From assembly GCF_965205175.1 (NCBI RefSeq), contig NZ_OZ242038.1, forward strand, positions 2,170,001 to 2,234,000: a stretch of DNA of 64,000 nt, in the 5' to 3' direction. The position numbers and the translations under genes were made by a program. The DNA is from Poriferisodalis sp965205175. GTDB lineage: Bacteria; Actinomycetota; Acidimicrobiia; Acidimicrobiales; Poriferisodalaceae. Below, piece after piece: positions 54,345 to 63,027 of the stretch. Under the pieces are notes generated by a model. The model saw only the letters and a list, made by a program, of their open reading frames with translations, was not told the origin of the DNA and made no database searches. The first letter of the stretch is position 1. The number at the start of each line of letters is the position of its first letter.

Positions 54345-54503
54345 GGTCTCACGCTAAGGACTCGGCTCAGCCGATGAGCGCGTCGGTGAGATCAGCCAGC
54401 ACCCCGTCACCGAAGCTCCGCTCACCGAAGCCGACACTGGCCGCCCGATACGGTTGGGCACGATGCCTGCAGCAGCTCCACTTGTGGCAACCGGGCATCG
54501 CCG

Positions 54504-56096
54504 ATGACCTCAGGCCCTCCGCCTGCGCAGCCGGACTTCTTCGCGGCGCTTGATGTCGTCGTGCGCCGCGAAGTGGCCGATTGCGCGGCGGTGACATCGG
54601 CCGAACGGCTCAGCGGCGGGGCCAGCATGGAGACCTACCGGCTGCGCTGTATCAGCGGTTCCGAACCTGAAGCGACGTTCGACGTCTGCCTGCGTCGCGG
54701 GCCCGACGGCCAGGACCGCGACGAGGCCAACGTCACCGGCGTCTCCGCTGAAGCCCTGTGCATGAGCGTGGCACGGTCTGCCGGGGTTCCCGAACCCGCA
54801 GTCCTCTACGTGCTGCAGCCCGAAGACGGCGTCGGCGCGGGCTTCTTGATGGAATGGCTGGACGGCGAGACGCTCGGATCACGTATCGCCCGCTCCCCGG
54901 CGCTGAACCATGCACGCAGCACACTCGCCTTCCAGTGCGGCCAACAGATGGCGCGAATCCACGGTGTCGATGTCGCCGCAACCGGCCTGGCCGACGTGCT
55001 GCACCGCTTCGAACCAGGCGACTATCTGGCGCAGACGTGGGATCGCTACCAGCTCATGCCCACGCCACAGCCGATGATCGACTACGCGGCACGTTGGCTG
55101 ACCAACGAGCTGCAAGGCCGCGGACCGGTGGAACTCACGCTGGTACACAACGACTTCCGCAACGGCAACATCATGGTCGATCCCGTCGAGGGCCTCGTGG
55201 CCGTGCTCGATTGGGAAACTGCCCACATCGGCGACCCGATGCGAGACTTGGGATGGATCTGCACCAACTCGTGGCGCTTCGGCCAGCGGCATCTGCCGGT
55301 CGGCGGTTTCGGCAACTACGACGACCTGTTCGCCGGCTACGAGGACGTAGCCGGCTGCCCGGTGGACCCGGGCCGAGTGCAATACTGGGAAGTCTTCGGA
55401 TCGTTCTGGTGGGCCATCGGATGCCTCGGCATGGCAGACCGCTATCGGACCGGTTCTGATGCCACCGTGGAACGGCCGGCAATCGGCCGCCGCAGCTCGG
55501 AATGCCAGCTCGACTGCGTGAACCTGATCATTCCGGGACCTGTCAATTTCCTGCCGACAGTCGCCCAACTCGGCCTGCTCGACGGCGACTCAGGCCGGCC
55601 ACGAAGCGAGACCTCGCCGCTCGGCGGCAGCCACACCAGCGCCCAAGCGCATGCGGCGGCAGGGGACATGCCCCGCGTGGACGAACTCCTTGAGAGCGTG
55701 CGCGACTTCTTACACGGCGAGGCCCGCCGCGCTACCGAGGGCCGCACCAACTTCTTGGCACTCGTCGCCGGGAACTCCGTGGACATCGCCTTGCGAGAAC
55801 GCATCATCGGCCCTGAACTGCGCCGCTACGAACTCGCCAGGCTCACCGAGCTGCTCGACCACCCGCTGCGACTGCGCGAGCAGCGCGCTGTCTCGGACGC
55901 GGCAATCGCAGAGCGTGTCACCGCCGGGCGTTGGGAACTCGTACGTCGCCTGCGAGACGGATCGATGCCGCTCGATGCGCCGGGCCTTGCGGAGTACCTG
56001 CGCACGTCTGTCGTTCATCAAGTGGCCATCGACCAGCCGAAGTACTCCGCCTTCCGCTACGTCGCCGGATTGCCCACGAAACCGGAGGGTCCATGA
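54504..56096 (+). CDS. Aminoglycoside phosphotransferase-family protein with DUF6285 tail
   Basis: A 530-residue protein. The N-terminal 330 residues are an APH/ACAD10-like kinase fold (RLSGGASMETYRL; FLMEWLDGETLG; catalytic loop LVHNDFRNGNIMVD; metal DWETAHIGDPMRDLGW). The rest resembles DUF6285 (RVDELLESVRDFLHGE ... TNFLALVAGNSVDIALRE). Fusions or pairs of these domains are common beside acyl-CoA dehydrogenases and may phosphorylate hydroxyacyl or alcohol substrates; no direct evidence is visible. ATG 54504 is used. The gene ends just before the repeat array. Confidence 0.85.
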   Translation: MTSGPPPAQPDFFAALDVVVRREVADCAAVTSAERLSGGASMETYRLRCISGSEPEATFDVCLRRGPDGQDRDEANVTGVSAEALCMSVARSAGVPEPAVLYVLQPEDGVGAGFLMEWLDGETLGSRIARSPALNHARSTLAFQCGQQMARIHGVDVAATGLADVLHRFEPGDYLAQTWDRYQLMPTPQPMIDYAARWLTNELQGRGPVELTLVHNDFRNGNIMVDPVEGLVAVLDWETAHIGDPMRDLGWICTNSWRFGQRHLPVGGFGNYDDLFAGYEDVAGCPVDPGRVQYWEVFGSFWWAIGCLGMADRYRTGSDATVERPAIGRRSSECQLDCVNLIIPGPVNFLPTVAQLGLLDGDSGRPRSETSPLGGSHTSAQAHAAAGDMPRVDELLESVRDFLHGEARRATEGRTNFLALVAGNSVDIALRERIIGPELRRYELARLTELLDHPLRLREQRAVSDAAIAERVTAGRWELVRRLRDGSMPLDAPGLAEYLRTSVVHQVAIDQPKYSAFRYVAGLPTKPEGP

Positions 56097-56139
56097 AGCC
56101 TGAGTGGTCGAGCAGCACGAGGGCGGCTGCTGGCTGGGT

Positions 56140-56586
56140 TGGGTCTTGTCCGGGCGGAGCGAGGGCAGGGGCCTCCGTGCTCAAACAGCTGCGACGCACC
56201 TGCTGAACGCGCGGGGTGCGTGACGGCACAGCTGCGAGCGCGGCTGTCGGCTGTGTCTCGTCCGGGCGGAGTGCGGGCAGGGGCCTCCGTGCCCGAACAG
56301 CTGCGACGCACCTGCTGAACGCGCGGGGTGCGTGACGGCACAGCTGCGAGCGCGGCTGTCGGCTGTGTCTCGTCCGGGCGGAGTGTGGGCAGGGGCCTCC
56401 GTGCCCGAACAGCTGCGACGCATCTGCTGAACGCGCGGGGTGCGTGACGGCCCGGCTGCCGGCAGTGTCTTGTCCGGGCGGAGTGCGGGCAGGGGCCTCC
56501 GTGCTCAAACAGCTGCGACGCACCTGCTGAACGCGCGGGGTGCGTGACGGCCCGGCTGCCGGCAGTGTCTTGTCCGGGCGGAGTGC
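56140..56586. repeat. Tandem array of partial REP/MITE-like units
   Basis: The core GGGCAGGGGCCTCCG recurs at 56163, 56275, 56387, 56487 and 56587, giving periods of 112, 112, 100 and 100 bp. Each unit continues with an AACAGCTGCGACGCA segment and a GCACC/GGTGC hairpin. The longer units hold about 12 extra bases (an ACAGCTGCGAGC segment). Units equal the left half of the full element that closes the array. The periods are not multiples of three, so this is not a coding repeat. Confidence 0.88.
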
Positions 56587-56690
56587 GGGCAGGGGCCTCC
56601 GTGCTCAAACAGCTGCGACGCACCTGTTGAACGCGCGGGGTGCGTGGCGTCGCAGAACTGCGCGCGGAGGCCCCTGCCCACACTCCGCCC
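56576..56690 (+). repeat. Complete 115-bp palindromic element, left copy
   Basis: Terminal inverted arms of 26 bp (56576-56601 and 56665-56690, one mismatch) enclose a core with GCTGCGACGC and GCGTCGCAG. It is the last unit of the tandem array. It is nearly the reverse complement of the element at 59280-59395, about 90% identical by eye over the 93-bp core. No transposase is present, so it resembles a REP or MITE. Confidence 0.85.
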
Positions 56691-56809
56691 TCGCCGGTGA
56701 GATCATTCGCCGCTCGCTCGTCGGAGGCTCGCGGTGGTGGCGGCGACCTGTCGAGTATTGGGATGCCGCTGCCGCGCGGCACGCTCGGCCAGCGCAGCGC
56801 GACGGCGGG

Positions 56810-59056
56810 CTATGGGGCTTTGGTCCACCAGAAGACGCGGCGTATCGCGGACCAGCGATTGCAGGTCTCCGAATAGGCGACAACGCTTGCCCGCAGCCGA
56901 TAGCCGGCGCCTGCCGCGTGGCCGGTGAGACTCACGGTGCGAGCCAGCGTCGGGCCAGCGGACTCGAAGGTGCCCGCCCCGACGCGTTCACCGGTGGTCA
57001 CATTGCGCACCTCATAGGCATAACGAACGGTCTTCACCCAATGCGGCACACCCGCACGGGTGTACGCGCAACGCACATCACGCTGCACATCCGGCGCGGC
57101 AGCGGGCTTCGTCCAGGTGACCGTCACCCGACCCGGCTTGCCGGTGTCGACTTTCAGTTCCTGCACCGGCATCGGGCTCATCAACGGACGCCTCGGCGCA
57201 GCAGGCCGTCTGCCTTCGGCAGTGACCGTGAACGTGCGCGTCACCGGCGGCGAGAAGCTCCAGCACACAGCACTGTACGCCAGCACCTCCGCGATGTAGC
57301 TCACTCCCGGATCGAGGCCGGTCACCAGCCAGCTCGTGGTGCCCGACAGCACCAGCGACTCCGCCACCACACGCCCCACACCCGACCCGCCGCCACGAGA
57401 CCGTTCACGGACACGCACCAGAAACCCCGACGCCTCACAAGCACCGCCGCCCGGCACCGACCACGACACCAACAGCACACCGCCGCCCGACACGACCCGC
57501 ACCCCTGACGGCTGCCACGGCCTCCCAGACACCACCACACCACCAGAACCAACCGAACCGCCGGAGCCGCCAGAGCCGCCGCCGCCGCCGGAGCCTCCTC
57601 CCGACGAAGACCGCGGCGCCGCCGTCGTGCTGGTCGGCGCGGCAGTCGTCGTAGTCGGCGATGTCGTAGTGGTCGTCGCAGCAGTCGTCGTAGTCGTCGG
57701 CGCCGTCGTCGTAGTGGTTGTCGTAGTCGTGGTGGTGGTTGTCGTAGTCGTAGTCGTCGGCGCCGTCGTCGTGGTGGTCGTGGTGGTCGTAGTAGTGGAA
57801 GTCGTCGTCGTAGTGGTCGTTGTGGCAGTGCCGACGGTGAACGACGCCCAGTCCGACGCAGGCCCCGTGCCGGTCGCGTTCACCGCCCGCACCTGCATCC
57901 GCCACACACCCGCAGCCAAACCCCCCGACCGCCTAATCGTGTGCGACGTCGTCGACGCCCCCGAACCCCCAATCGAATACCAACCACTGTCAGACCCGCC
58001 CGGAGGCCGCCACTGATACTGCCAACCCGTAATCGACGCATCACCCGGATCACTCCACGTCACCCTCAACCGATTAGACGTCCCAACCCGCTGCAACCCC
58101 ACACCCGACGGCTTCCCCGGCACCGGCACCGTCGTCGTAGTGGTCGTAGTCGTCGATGTGGTCGTGGTCGTAGTCGTCGCGGTAGTGGTGGTGGTCGTAG
58201 TCGTAGTGGTAGTCGTCGTTGTTGTCGTAGTGGTCGTGGCCGGCGCATTCGTGCCGTCGTCGTCGAGGACCTCCAATATCACCGATCCCCCCACTCGTGC
58301 GACACTGCTGCCGTACTGCGGAAACAGGTATGCCACTTCGCGCTTGTTCTCCTGGGTCGTGTCCCCCAGCACACTGAACACCAACGAACCCGTCGTCTCG
58401 CCCGCATCCACCGTGAGCGTGTTCCCGTTCGGCCAACAGATGTCAGCGTTCGCCGGATTCGGCGCCGAGCACGACGTCGCCGGCGTGTAATTCGAGTTCC
58501 ACGTCAACGTGCTGGCCAACGCCAAGTTCTGCGGCAACGCGGACACCGTCACCGTCCGGCCGCCCACCGGCGCCGCAGCAGGCAACGTCACCGACAACGT
58601 CACATCCGTGCGGCCCGAGCTGCCCTCCCGCACCTGCGCAGGCGCCAACGACGCTGCGATCACATCGCTCGACGTGCCCGGCGTCTCGGCCACGACGTCC
58701 GACTGCGCACCCGGCCCGTTCGCGTTCACCGCCCGAACCTTCACATAGCTCCACCCCGTCGCCGGCGCCACGAGCGACGTCGTCGACGCACCCGAACCTT
58801 CCACGTCCACCCACACCGTCGAATCCCGCACCGCCGCAAGCGCCCCGGACCCAAAAGCGGTGCCCACCACGTACTGATACTTCGTGATCGACGCATCGTC
58901 CGGGTTCACCCAGTGCGCCCGCACCCCGCCCACAGCCCGCGCAAGCACAAAATTCTCCGGCTTCGCAGGCACCGAACCCTGACCAGCCACACCCACCGGC
59001 ACCAACACCACCACCGACGCCGCAACAACGACTACTCCAACCAGACCCCACAACAC
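56810..59056 (-). CDS. Secreted Fn3-domain protein with poly-Thr linkers
   Basis: A protein of 748 residues as read from GTG 59056, with a hydrophobic export helix at its start (LWGLVGVVVVAASVVVLVPVGVAG). At least four Fn3-like beta domains (KPENFVLARAVGGVRAHW; PSGVGLQRVGTSNRLRVTW; PSGVRVVSGGGVLLVSW; ELKVDTGKPGRVTVTW) are separated by long Thr tracts and a Gly/Ser linker. A Calx-beta-like segment lies after the first. It is probably a surface or matrix adhesin. GTG 59056 has no ribosome site. A better start (ATG 59150, GGAGGG upstream) is in another frame across a run of nine G. Repeats flank the gene. Confidence 0.8.
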   Translation of the reverse strand: MLWGLVGVVVVAASVVVLVPVGVAGQGSVPAKPENFVLARAVGGVRAHWVNPDDASITKYQYVVGTAFGSGALAAVRDSTVWVDVEGSGASTTSLVAPATGWSYVKVRAVNANGPGAQSDVVAETPGTSSDVIAASLAPAQVREGSSGRTDVTLSVTLPAAAPVGGRTVTVSALPQNLALASTLTWNSNYTPATSCSAPNPANADICWPNGNTLTVDAGETTGSLVFSVLGDTTQENKREVAYLFPQYGSSVARVGGSVILEVLDDDGTNAPATTTTTTTTTTTTTTTTTTTATTTTTTTSTTTTTTTTVPVPGKPSGVGLQRVGTSNRLRVTWSDPGDASITGWQYQWRPPGGSDSGWYSIGGSGASTTSHTIRRSGGLAAGVWRMQVRAVNATGTGPASDWASFTVGTATTTTTTTTSTTTTTTTTTTTAPTTTTTTTTTTTTTTTTTTAPTTTTTAATTTTTSPTTTTAAPTSTTAAPRSSSGGGSGGGGGSGGSGGSVGSGGVVVSGRPWQPSGVRVVSGGGVLLVSWSVPGGGACEASGFLVRVRERSRGGGSGVGRVVAESLVLSGTTSWLVTGLDPGVSYIAEVLAYSAVCWSFSPPVTRTFTVTAEGRRPAAPRRPLMSPMPVQELKVDTGKPGRVTVTWTKPAAAPDVQRDVRCAYTRAGVPHWVKTVRYAYEVRNVTTGERVGAGTFESAGPTLARTVSLTGHAAGAGYRLRASVVAYSETCNRWSAIRRVFWWTKAP

Positions 59057-59081
59057 ACCACCACCAGCGACACGCGGCCGC

Positions 59082-59150
59082 TCAACTACGCACCGACCCC
59101 CCCCCGCGAAGTCGGCTCACCAAACGTCGCAGACGACCCGCATCAATCAT
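59082..59150 (-). other. Out-of-frame leader of the Fn3 gene with a nine-G tract
   Basis: ATG 59150 is preceded by GGAGGG 8 nt upstream and encodes MIDAGRLRRLVSRLRGGG before stopping at TGA 59082. The nine G lie at 59097-59105 (as C on the plus strand). With eight G the frame runs into GRCVVERPRVAGGGVLWGLVG and joins the Fn3 protein, giving a standard signal peptide with a basic n-region. This looks like a phase-variation switch in the off state, or a homopolymer sequencing error. Confidence 0.7.
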
Positions 59151-59279
59151 CAGGACACCCTCCAGTCCCAAGCGTCGCAACGTCGGCACCTTCAACGCAG
59201 AACTCGCAGGCTACTCACACCCGCGCTTCGGCGGGTGCGGGGGTTGCGGAGGTTGCGGGCCGCCGGACACAGGGCGAGA

Positions 59280-59395
59280 GGGCGGGGTGGGGGCAGGGGC
59301 CTCCGCGCGCAGTTTTGCGACGCCACCCACCCCCCGACGTGCAACACATGCGTCGCAACTGTTCGAGCACGGAGGCCCCTGCCCCCACCCCGCCC
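59280..59395 (-). repeat. Complete 116-bp palindromic element, right copy (inverted)
   Basis: Arms of 26 bp at 59280-59305 and 59370-59395 are perfect inverted repeats (GGGCGGGGTG... and ...CACCCCGCCC). The inner part has GCAGTTTTGCGACGCC and GCGTCGCAACTGTTCGAGCA. It is the reverse complement of the element at 56576, so the Fn3 gene lies between inverted copies. The rest of the gap 59057-59498 holds no gene other than the Fn3 leader. Confidence 0.88.
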
Positions 59396-59498
59396 GGACT
59401 CAACCCCAGACGCAATCGGAGCATCCACCGCTTGAACCGGGCACCGCCCCAACGAGCAGCGCTGGGCCGTACGATGGCGGCACCTCGAGGAGCCATCG

Positions 59499-60398
59499 AT
59501 GGGCGAGATACCACGCACCGAAGACCGTCGCAGCCCGATCCGGCGCCTCGGGCGCTCGGTCGAGCCGATCCACACCGTCGCGTACTACTCGCCGGAGATC
59601 TACGGATTCAACGACGACGGGTTCAAGGGCTGGTGGCACGCCTATTTCGCATATCGCTCAGCGCCGATGGGTGCGGTCAGCGCTGCGGTGGTCACCGCCG
59701 TGTTCTACAACTTCGCCCCGCGCATGGTGGCGCGGGCCGTGCCTGGCTGCTGGGACATCATGTCGCCCGATGCCGTGCGAGCCCGCCAGACGGAGCTGAC
59801 CGCTGCGTCTATGCAGCGCGCACTGGGCGACTACCCCGACCCTGACGACATCGGCGCGGCGGCATCGGCGCTTCGCAGCTTCGCAAGCGGCTTGCCCGCT
59901 GCGGCCCGGCCGCTCTACGGGGCGTGGGCCGCGGCACCGTGGCCGAGCCGCGATGCCGGCAGCGACGACAGCATGGACTTGTGGCACGGATGCACCCTGC
60001 TGCGCGAATTCCGGTTCGACTGCCACAACATCGCTCTCGCCGCCGGCGATCTCGACCCCGTCGAGTGCCACGTGATGATGTCCACCGGTGGTCACGGCAA
60101 CGGCGCGACTATCCAGAAGATCCGCGGCTGGACCGCCGAGGAGTGGGAATCTGCGTGCCTGCGCCTCATCGACCGGGGCTGGGTCAGCGCAGACGGCGGC
60201 CAGACAGCCGAAGGCACGGCCGCACGCCGAGCGATAGAACGCCACACGGACGAGCTGTCCTCGCCAGCCGCCGACGCCTTGGCGGGCGACGAGTTCGAGG
60301 CCCTCCTCGACCGTCTCGAGCGCATCGTGTCCTACTTGGTCGCCAACGGCACCGTTGCAGGCGTCTGGCCGCCGCCCCACGTCGTCGTCGACGCGTGA
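59499..60398 (+). CDS. SCO6745 family protein (SalK-like)
   Basis: A 299-residue soluble protein resembling the SCO6745/SalK family of actinobacteria: IHTVAYYSPEIYGFNDDGFKGWWHAYFAYRSAPMG, FYNFAPRMVARAVPGCWDIMSP, LWHGCTLLREFRFDCHNIAL, and a C-terminal winged-helix-like region (LIDRGWVSADGGQTAEGTAARRAIERHTDEL). The function is not established. ATG 59499 has GAGGAG 7 nt upstream. The glnS gene follows after 6 bp, so they may share a transcript. Confidence 0.8.
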   Translation: MGEIPRTEDRRSPIRRLGRSVEPIHTVAYYSPEIYGFNDDGFKGWWHAYFAYRSAPMGAVSAAVVTAVFYNFAPRMVARAVPGCWDIMSPDAVRARQTELTAASMQRALGDYPDPDDIGAAASALRSFASGLPAAARPLYGAWAAAPWPSRDAGSDDSMDLWHGCTLLREFRFDCHNIALAAGDLDPVECHVMMSTGGHGNGATIQKIRGWTAEEWESACLRLIDRGWVSADGGQTAEGTAARRAIERHTDELSSPAADALAGDEFEALLDRLERIVSYLVANGTVAGVWPPPHVVVDA

Positions 60399-60404
60399 GC
60401 CGCC

Positions 60405-62219
60405 GTGCCGTCACCATCCTCGGCAACGACGTCAGCGATTTCGTCGGCATCACCGGCACCGGATGACGCTGCGCGCGACTTCATCCGAGAGCTCATCGTC
60501 GAGGACCTCGCTTCGAAACGGTTCGCCGGCCGCGTCCAGACGCGCTTTCCCCCAGAGCCGAACGGATTCCTCCACATCGGGCACGCCAAGGCCATCTGTC
60601 TGGACTTTGCGATCGCAGTCGAGTTCGGCGGGCGCTGCCTGTTGCGCTTCGACGACACCAACCCCGCGACAGAGTCCCCCGAGTACGTCGACGCCATGGT
60701 CGAAGACGTACGGTGGCTGGGCTTCGAACCAGACGAGATTCGCTTCGCCTCGGACTACTTCGGGCAGCTGTACGCCTGGGCCGAGCACTTCATCGAACGC
60801 GGGTTGGCTTACGTCGACGACCAGCACGCCGATGCCATCTCGGCCGGCCGCGGCGGATTCGGTCGGGCGGGAACCGACAGCCCCCACCGCGACCGCACGG
60901 TCGAGGAGAACCTGCGTCTGTTCCGAGAGATGGCAGCAGGCGATCATCCCGAAGGCAGCCGCGTGCTGCGGGCCCGAATCGACATGGCGCACCCGAACAT
61001 GCAGATGCGCGATCCCGTGATGTACCGCATCCGGCTCGCGCACCACTACCGCCACGGCGACCGCTGGTGCATCTATCCCACCTACGACTGGGCGCACGGC
61101 CCCAGCGACGCCATCGAGGGTGTCACCCATTCGCTGTGTACGTTGGAGTTCCGCGACAATCGCGCCCTGTACGACTGGTTCGTCGAACACCTGCCCCAGG
61201 GCGAACCCGGCTGCGCCGGAGATCGGCCCTACCAGACGGAGTTCGCCCGACTGGAGCTGTCGCACACGGTGACCTCCAAGCGGGTGCTGAAACGACTGGT
61301 CGACGCGGGCCATGTGGACGGCTGGGACGATCCTCGGCTGCCCACGCTGCGGGCGCTGCGTCGACGCGGCTATCCGCCCGCTGCCATTCGTGACTTCTGT
61401 GCGTTCATCGGCGTGGCGCGGACCAACAGCCGGCACGCTCCAGAACTGCTGGAGTCCTTCGTGCGGACCGAGCTGAATGCTGTGGCACCGCGCCGCATGG
61501 CCGTGCTACGCCCTATCAGGGTGGTGATCACCAACTGGCCCGCCGACGATGCAGGGATTCCCGTCGTCGAGTACCGGGAAGCCGTCAACAATCCGGAGGA
61601 CCCCTCGGCCGGCACCCGGATGGTGCCCTTCAGCGGGTCACTGTGGATCGAGCAGGACGACGTCCGGCTCGAACCGCCGCCCAAGTACTTCCGGCTGGCA
61701 CCCGGACGCGAGGTGCGGCTGCGTGCGGGCTACTTCGTTCGCTGCACGGATGTCCTCACCGATGCCGACGGGTCCATCACCGAGGTGCGGTGCACCTACG
61801 ACCCGCACACGGCCGACGGCCGAGCGCCGGACGGACGCAAGGTCAAGGCCACCATCCACTGGGTGAGCGAAGCCCACGCCGTGCCTATCGGCGCAGCGCT
61901 GTACGAACGCTTGTTCGATGCCAAACTGCCGGGGGAACGCACCGGCGATCCGCTCGACGACCTGCATCCCAGCTCACAGCAGCTGCTCCATGGTGTGGCG
62001 GAGCCCGCGATCGCCGACATCGGGCCCGGGCAGGTGGTGCAGTTCGAACGGCTCGGCTACTTCTGTGCCGAGGAGGCCGGGCGCGACCGTTCCGGCCCTC
62101 TGGTGTTTCATCGCACGGTTGGCCTGCGAGACGAGTGGGCCAACATCGCCAAGCGGATGCAGGCAGATGATCGTGCTGCTGCGGGCACACAGCCGAAAGC
62201 GAACGCCCCGACGCAGTAA
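60405..62219 (+). CDS. glnS: Glutamine--tRNA ligase
   Basis: A 604-residue class I synthetase. HIGH motif: PPEPNGFLHIGHAK; then LRFDDTNPATESPEYVDAM, IYPTYDWAHGPSDAIEGVTHSLCTLEFRDNR, and a KMSKS-like VTSKR in HTVTSKRVLKRL. The beta-barrel anticodon domains follow. The DDTNP with Thr and the DxxDAI pattern mark GlnRS rather than GluRS. Most actinobacteria lack GlnRS and use the GatCAB route, so a glnS suggests lineage-specific gain. The GTG 60405 start is 6 bp after the SCO6745 gene. Confidence 0.93.
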   Translation: MPSPSSATTSAISSASPAPDDAARDFIRELIVEDLASKRFAGRVQTRFPPEPNGFLHIGHAKAICLDFAIAVEFGGRCLLRFDDTNPATESPEYVDAMVEDVRWLGFEPDEIRFASDYFGQLYAWAEHFIERGLAYVDDQHADAISAGRGGFGRAGTDSPHRDRTVEENLRLFREMAAGDHPEGSRVLRARIDMAHPNMQMRDPVMYRIRLAHHYRHGDRWCIYPTYDWAHGPSDAIEGVTHSLCTLEFRDNRALYDWFVEHLPQGEPGCAGDRPYQTEFARLELSHTVTSKRVLKRLVDAGHVDGWDDPRLPTLRALRRRGYPPAAIRDFCAFIGVARTNSRHAPELLESFVRTELNAVAPRRMAVLRPIRVVITNWPADDAGIPVVEYREAVNNPEDPSAGTRMVPFSGSLWIEQDDVRLEPPPKYFRLAPGREVRLRAGYFVRCTDVLTDADGSITEVRCTYDPHTADGRAPDGRKVKATIHWVSEAHAVPIGAALYERLFDAKLPGERTGDPLDDLHPSSQQLLHGVAEPAIADIGPGQVVQFERLGYFCAEEAGRDRSGPLVFHRTVGLRDEWANIAKRMQADDRAAAGTQPKANAPTQ

Positions 62220-62292
62220 CCGGCAGCTCCAGTGGCCGGCAGCGTCGCCGTCGACGACTGCGCTAGCCGACAGCGACGTCGCCGAGCCAGCT

Positions 62293-62982
62293 TCAGGCGC
62301 CCATCCAACGTCCCCAATGCACCACTCGACGACGCGCCGCGCTCGTTGTCGGCACTGCATCATCTGTCGCATCATCTGCGGGGCCGCCGCACAGGGAGCG
62401 TCGCGCACGATCGCGGCTCGCCGCAGGGTCATCGGCGGCTTCGGCGTCCAGATCGGGCCAGCCCAGCGCCAACGCGCCGATGGGCTCATGCGCCGACGGG
62501 ACGCCGAGCGCCGCTGCGACTGCGTCGGCGTGGCCGAACATCCCGAAGAACAGCACGCCGAGGCCCTCGTCGATGGCGGCGTACTGCAGCGCCAGCGCTG
62601 CAAACGCAGCATCCACTGTCCAGTACGGCGTCGGCCAGGCCCCGACGCCGGCACCGAGCCCGGAGCGGGCCTTGTCCGGCTCGGCGTAACGCTCGAGGTA
62701 CGCCTGCGGGTCCGCCCAGACCGTGACCAGGACCGGGCAGCTCCACAGCGACGCCCAGCGGAACGCGCCGCGGCGCTCCGGCGGCAGCGTCACCTCCCAG
62801 TAGCGCGCCGTCTCCTGCGCGCCGCGCAGCACCACGAAGTCGAATCCCTGCGCGTTGCCGGCCGACGGGACCCGGCGTGCCGTGTCGAGCAGACCACGCA
62901 GCAGCGCGTCGTCGATGGGGTCCGGCAGGAAATGCCGCGTCATCCGGCGGCGGCGGGCCAGCTCGCGGAAACGAGCAGTCAC
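62293..62982 (-). CDS. Nitroreductase family protein
   Basis: A 229-residue FMN-dependent nitroreductase fold: RRRMTRHFLPDPIDDALLRGLLDTARRVPSAGNAQGFDFVVL at the start (R-R-T-x-R-x-F and P-S-x-x-N), then YWTVDAAFAALALQYAAIDEGLGVLFFGMFGHADAVAAALGVP and GALALGWPD. Substrate unknown. The C-terminal 40 residues are low in complexity. It converges on glnS and follows the 221-residue unknown protein by 45 bp on the same strand. Confidence 0.9.
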   Translation of the reverse strand: MTARFRELARRRRMTRHFLPDPIDDALLRGLLDTARRVPSAGNAQGFDFVVLRGAQETARYWEVTLPPERRGAFRWASLWSCPVLVTVWADPQAYLERYAEPDKARSGLGAGVGAWPTPYWTVDAAFAALALQYAAIDEGLGVLFFGMFGHADAVAAALGVPSAHEPIGALALGWPDLDAEAADDPAASRDRARRSLCGGPADDATDDAVPTTSAARRRVVHWGRWMGA

Positions 62983-63027
62983 GGACTCACGCGCTCAGCA
63001 GGCCCAAGCGTCCATGAGCAGCGAGCG

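Noticed and set aside
56140..56690. Possible CRISPR array
   Set aside because: Units of about 100-112 bp are near identical along their whole length; there are no short repeats with unique spacers and no cas genes.
56057..56782. Minus-strand open frame of 241 codons with repeated peptides across the repeat array
   Set aside because: The repeat periods (112 and 100 bp) are not multiples of three, so the repeats fall in changing frames. It is an artefact of stop-poor GC-rich repeats.
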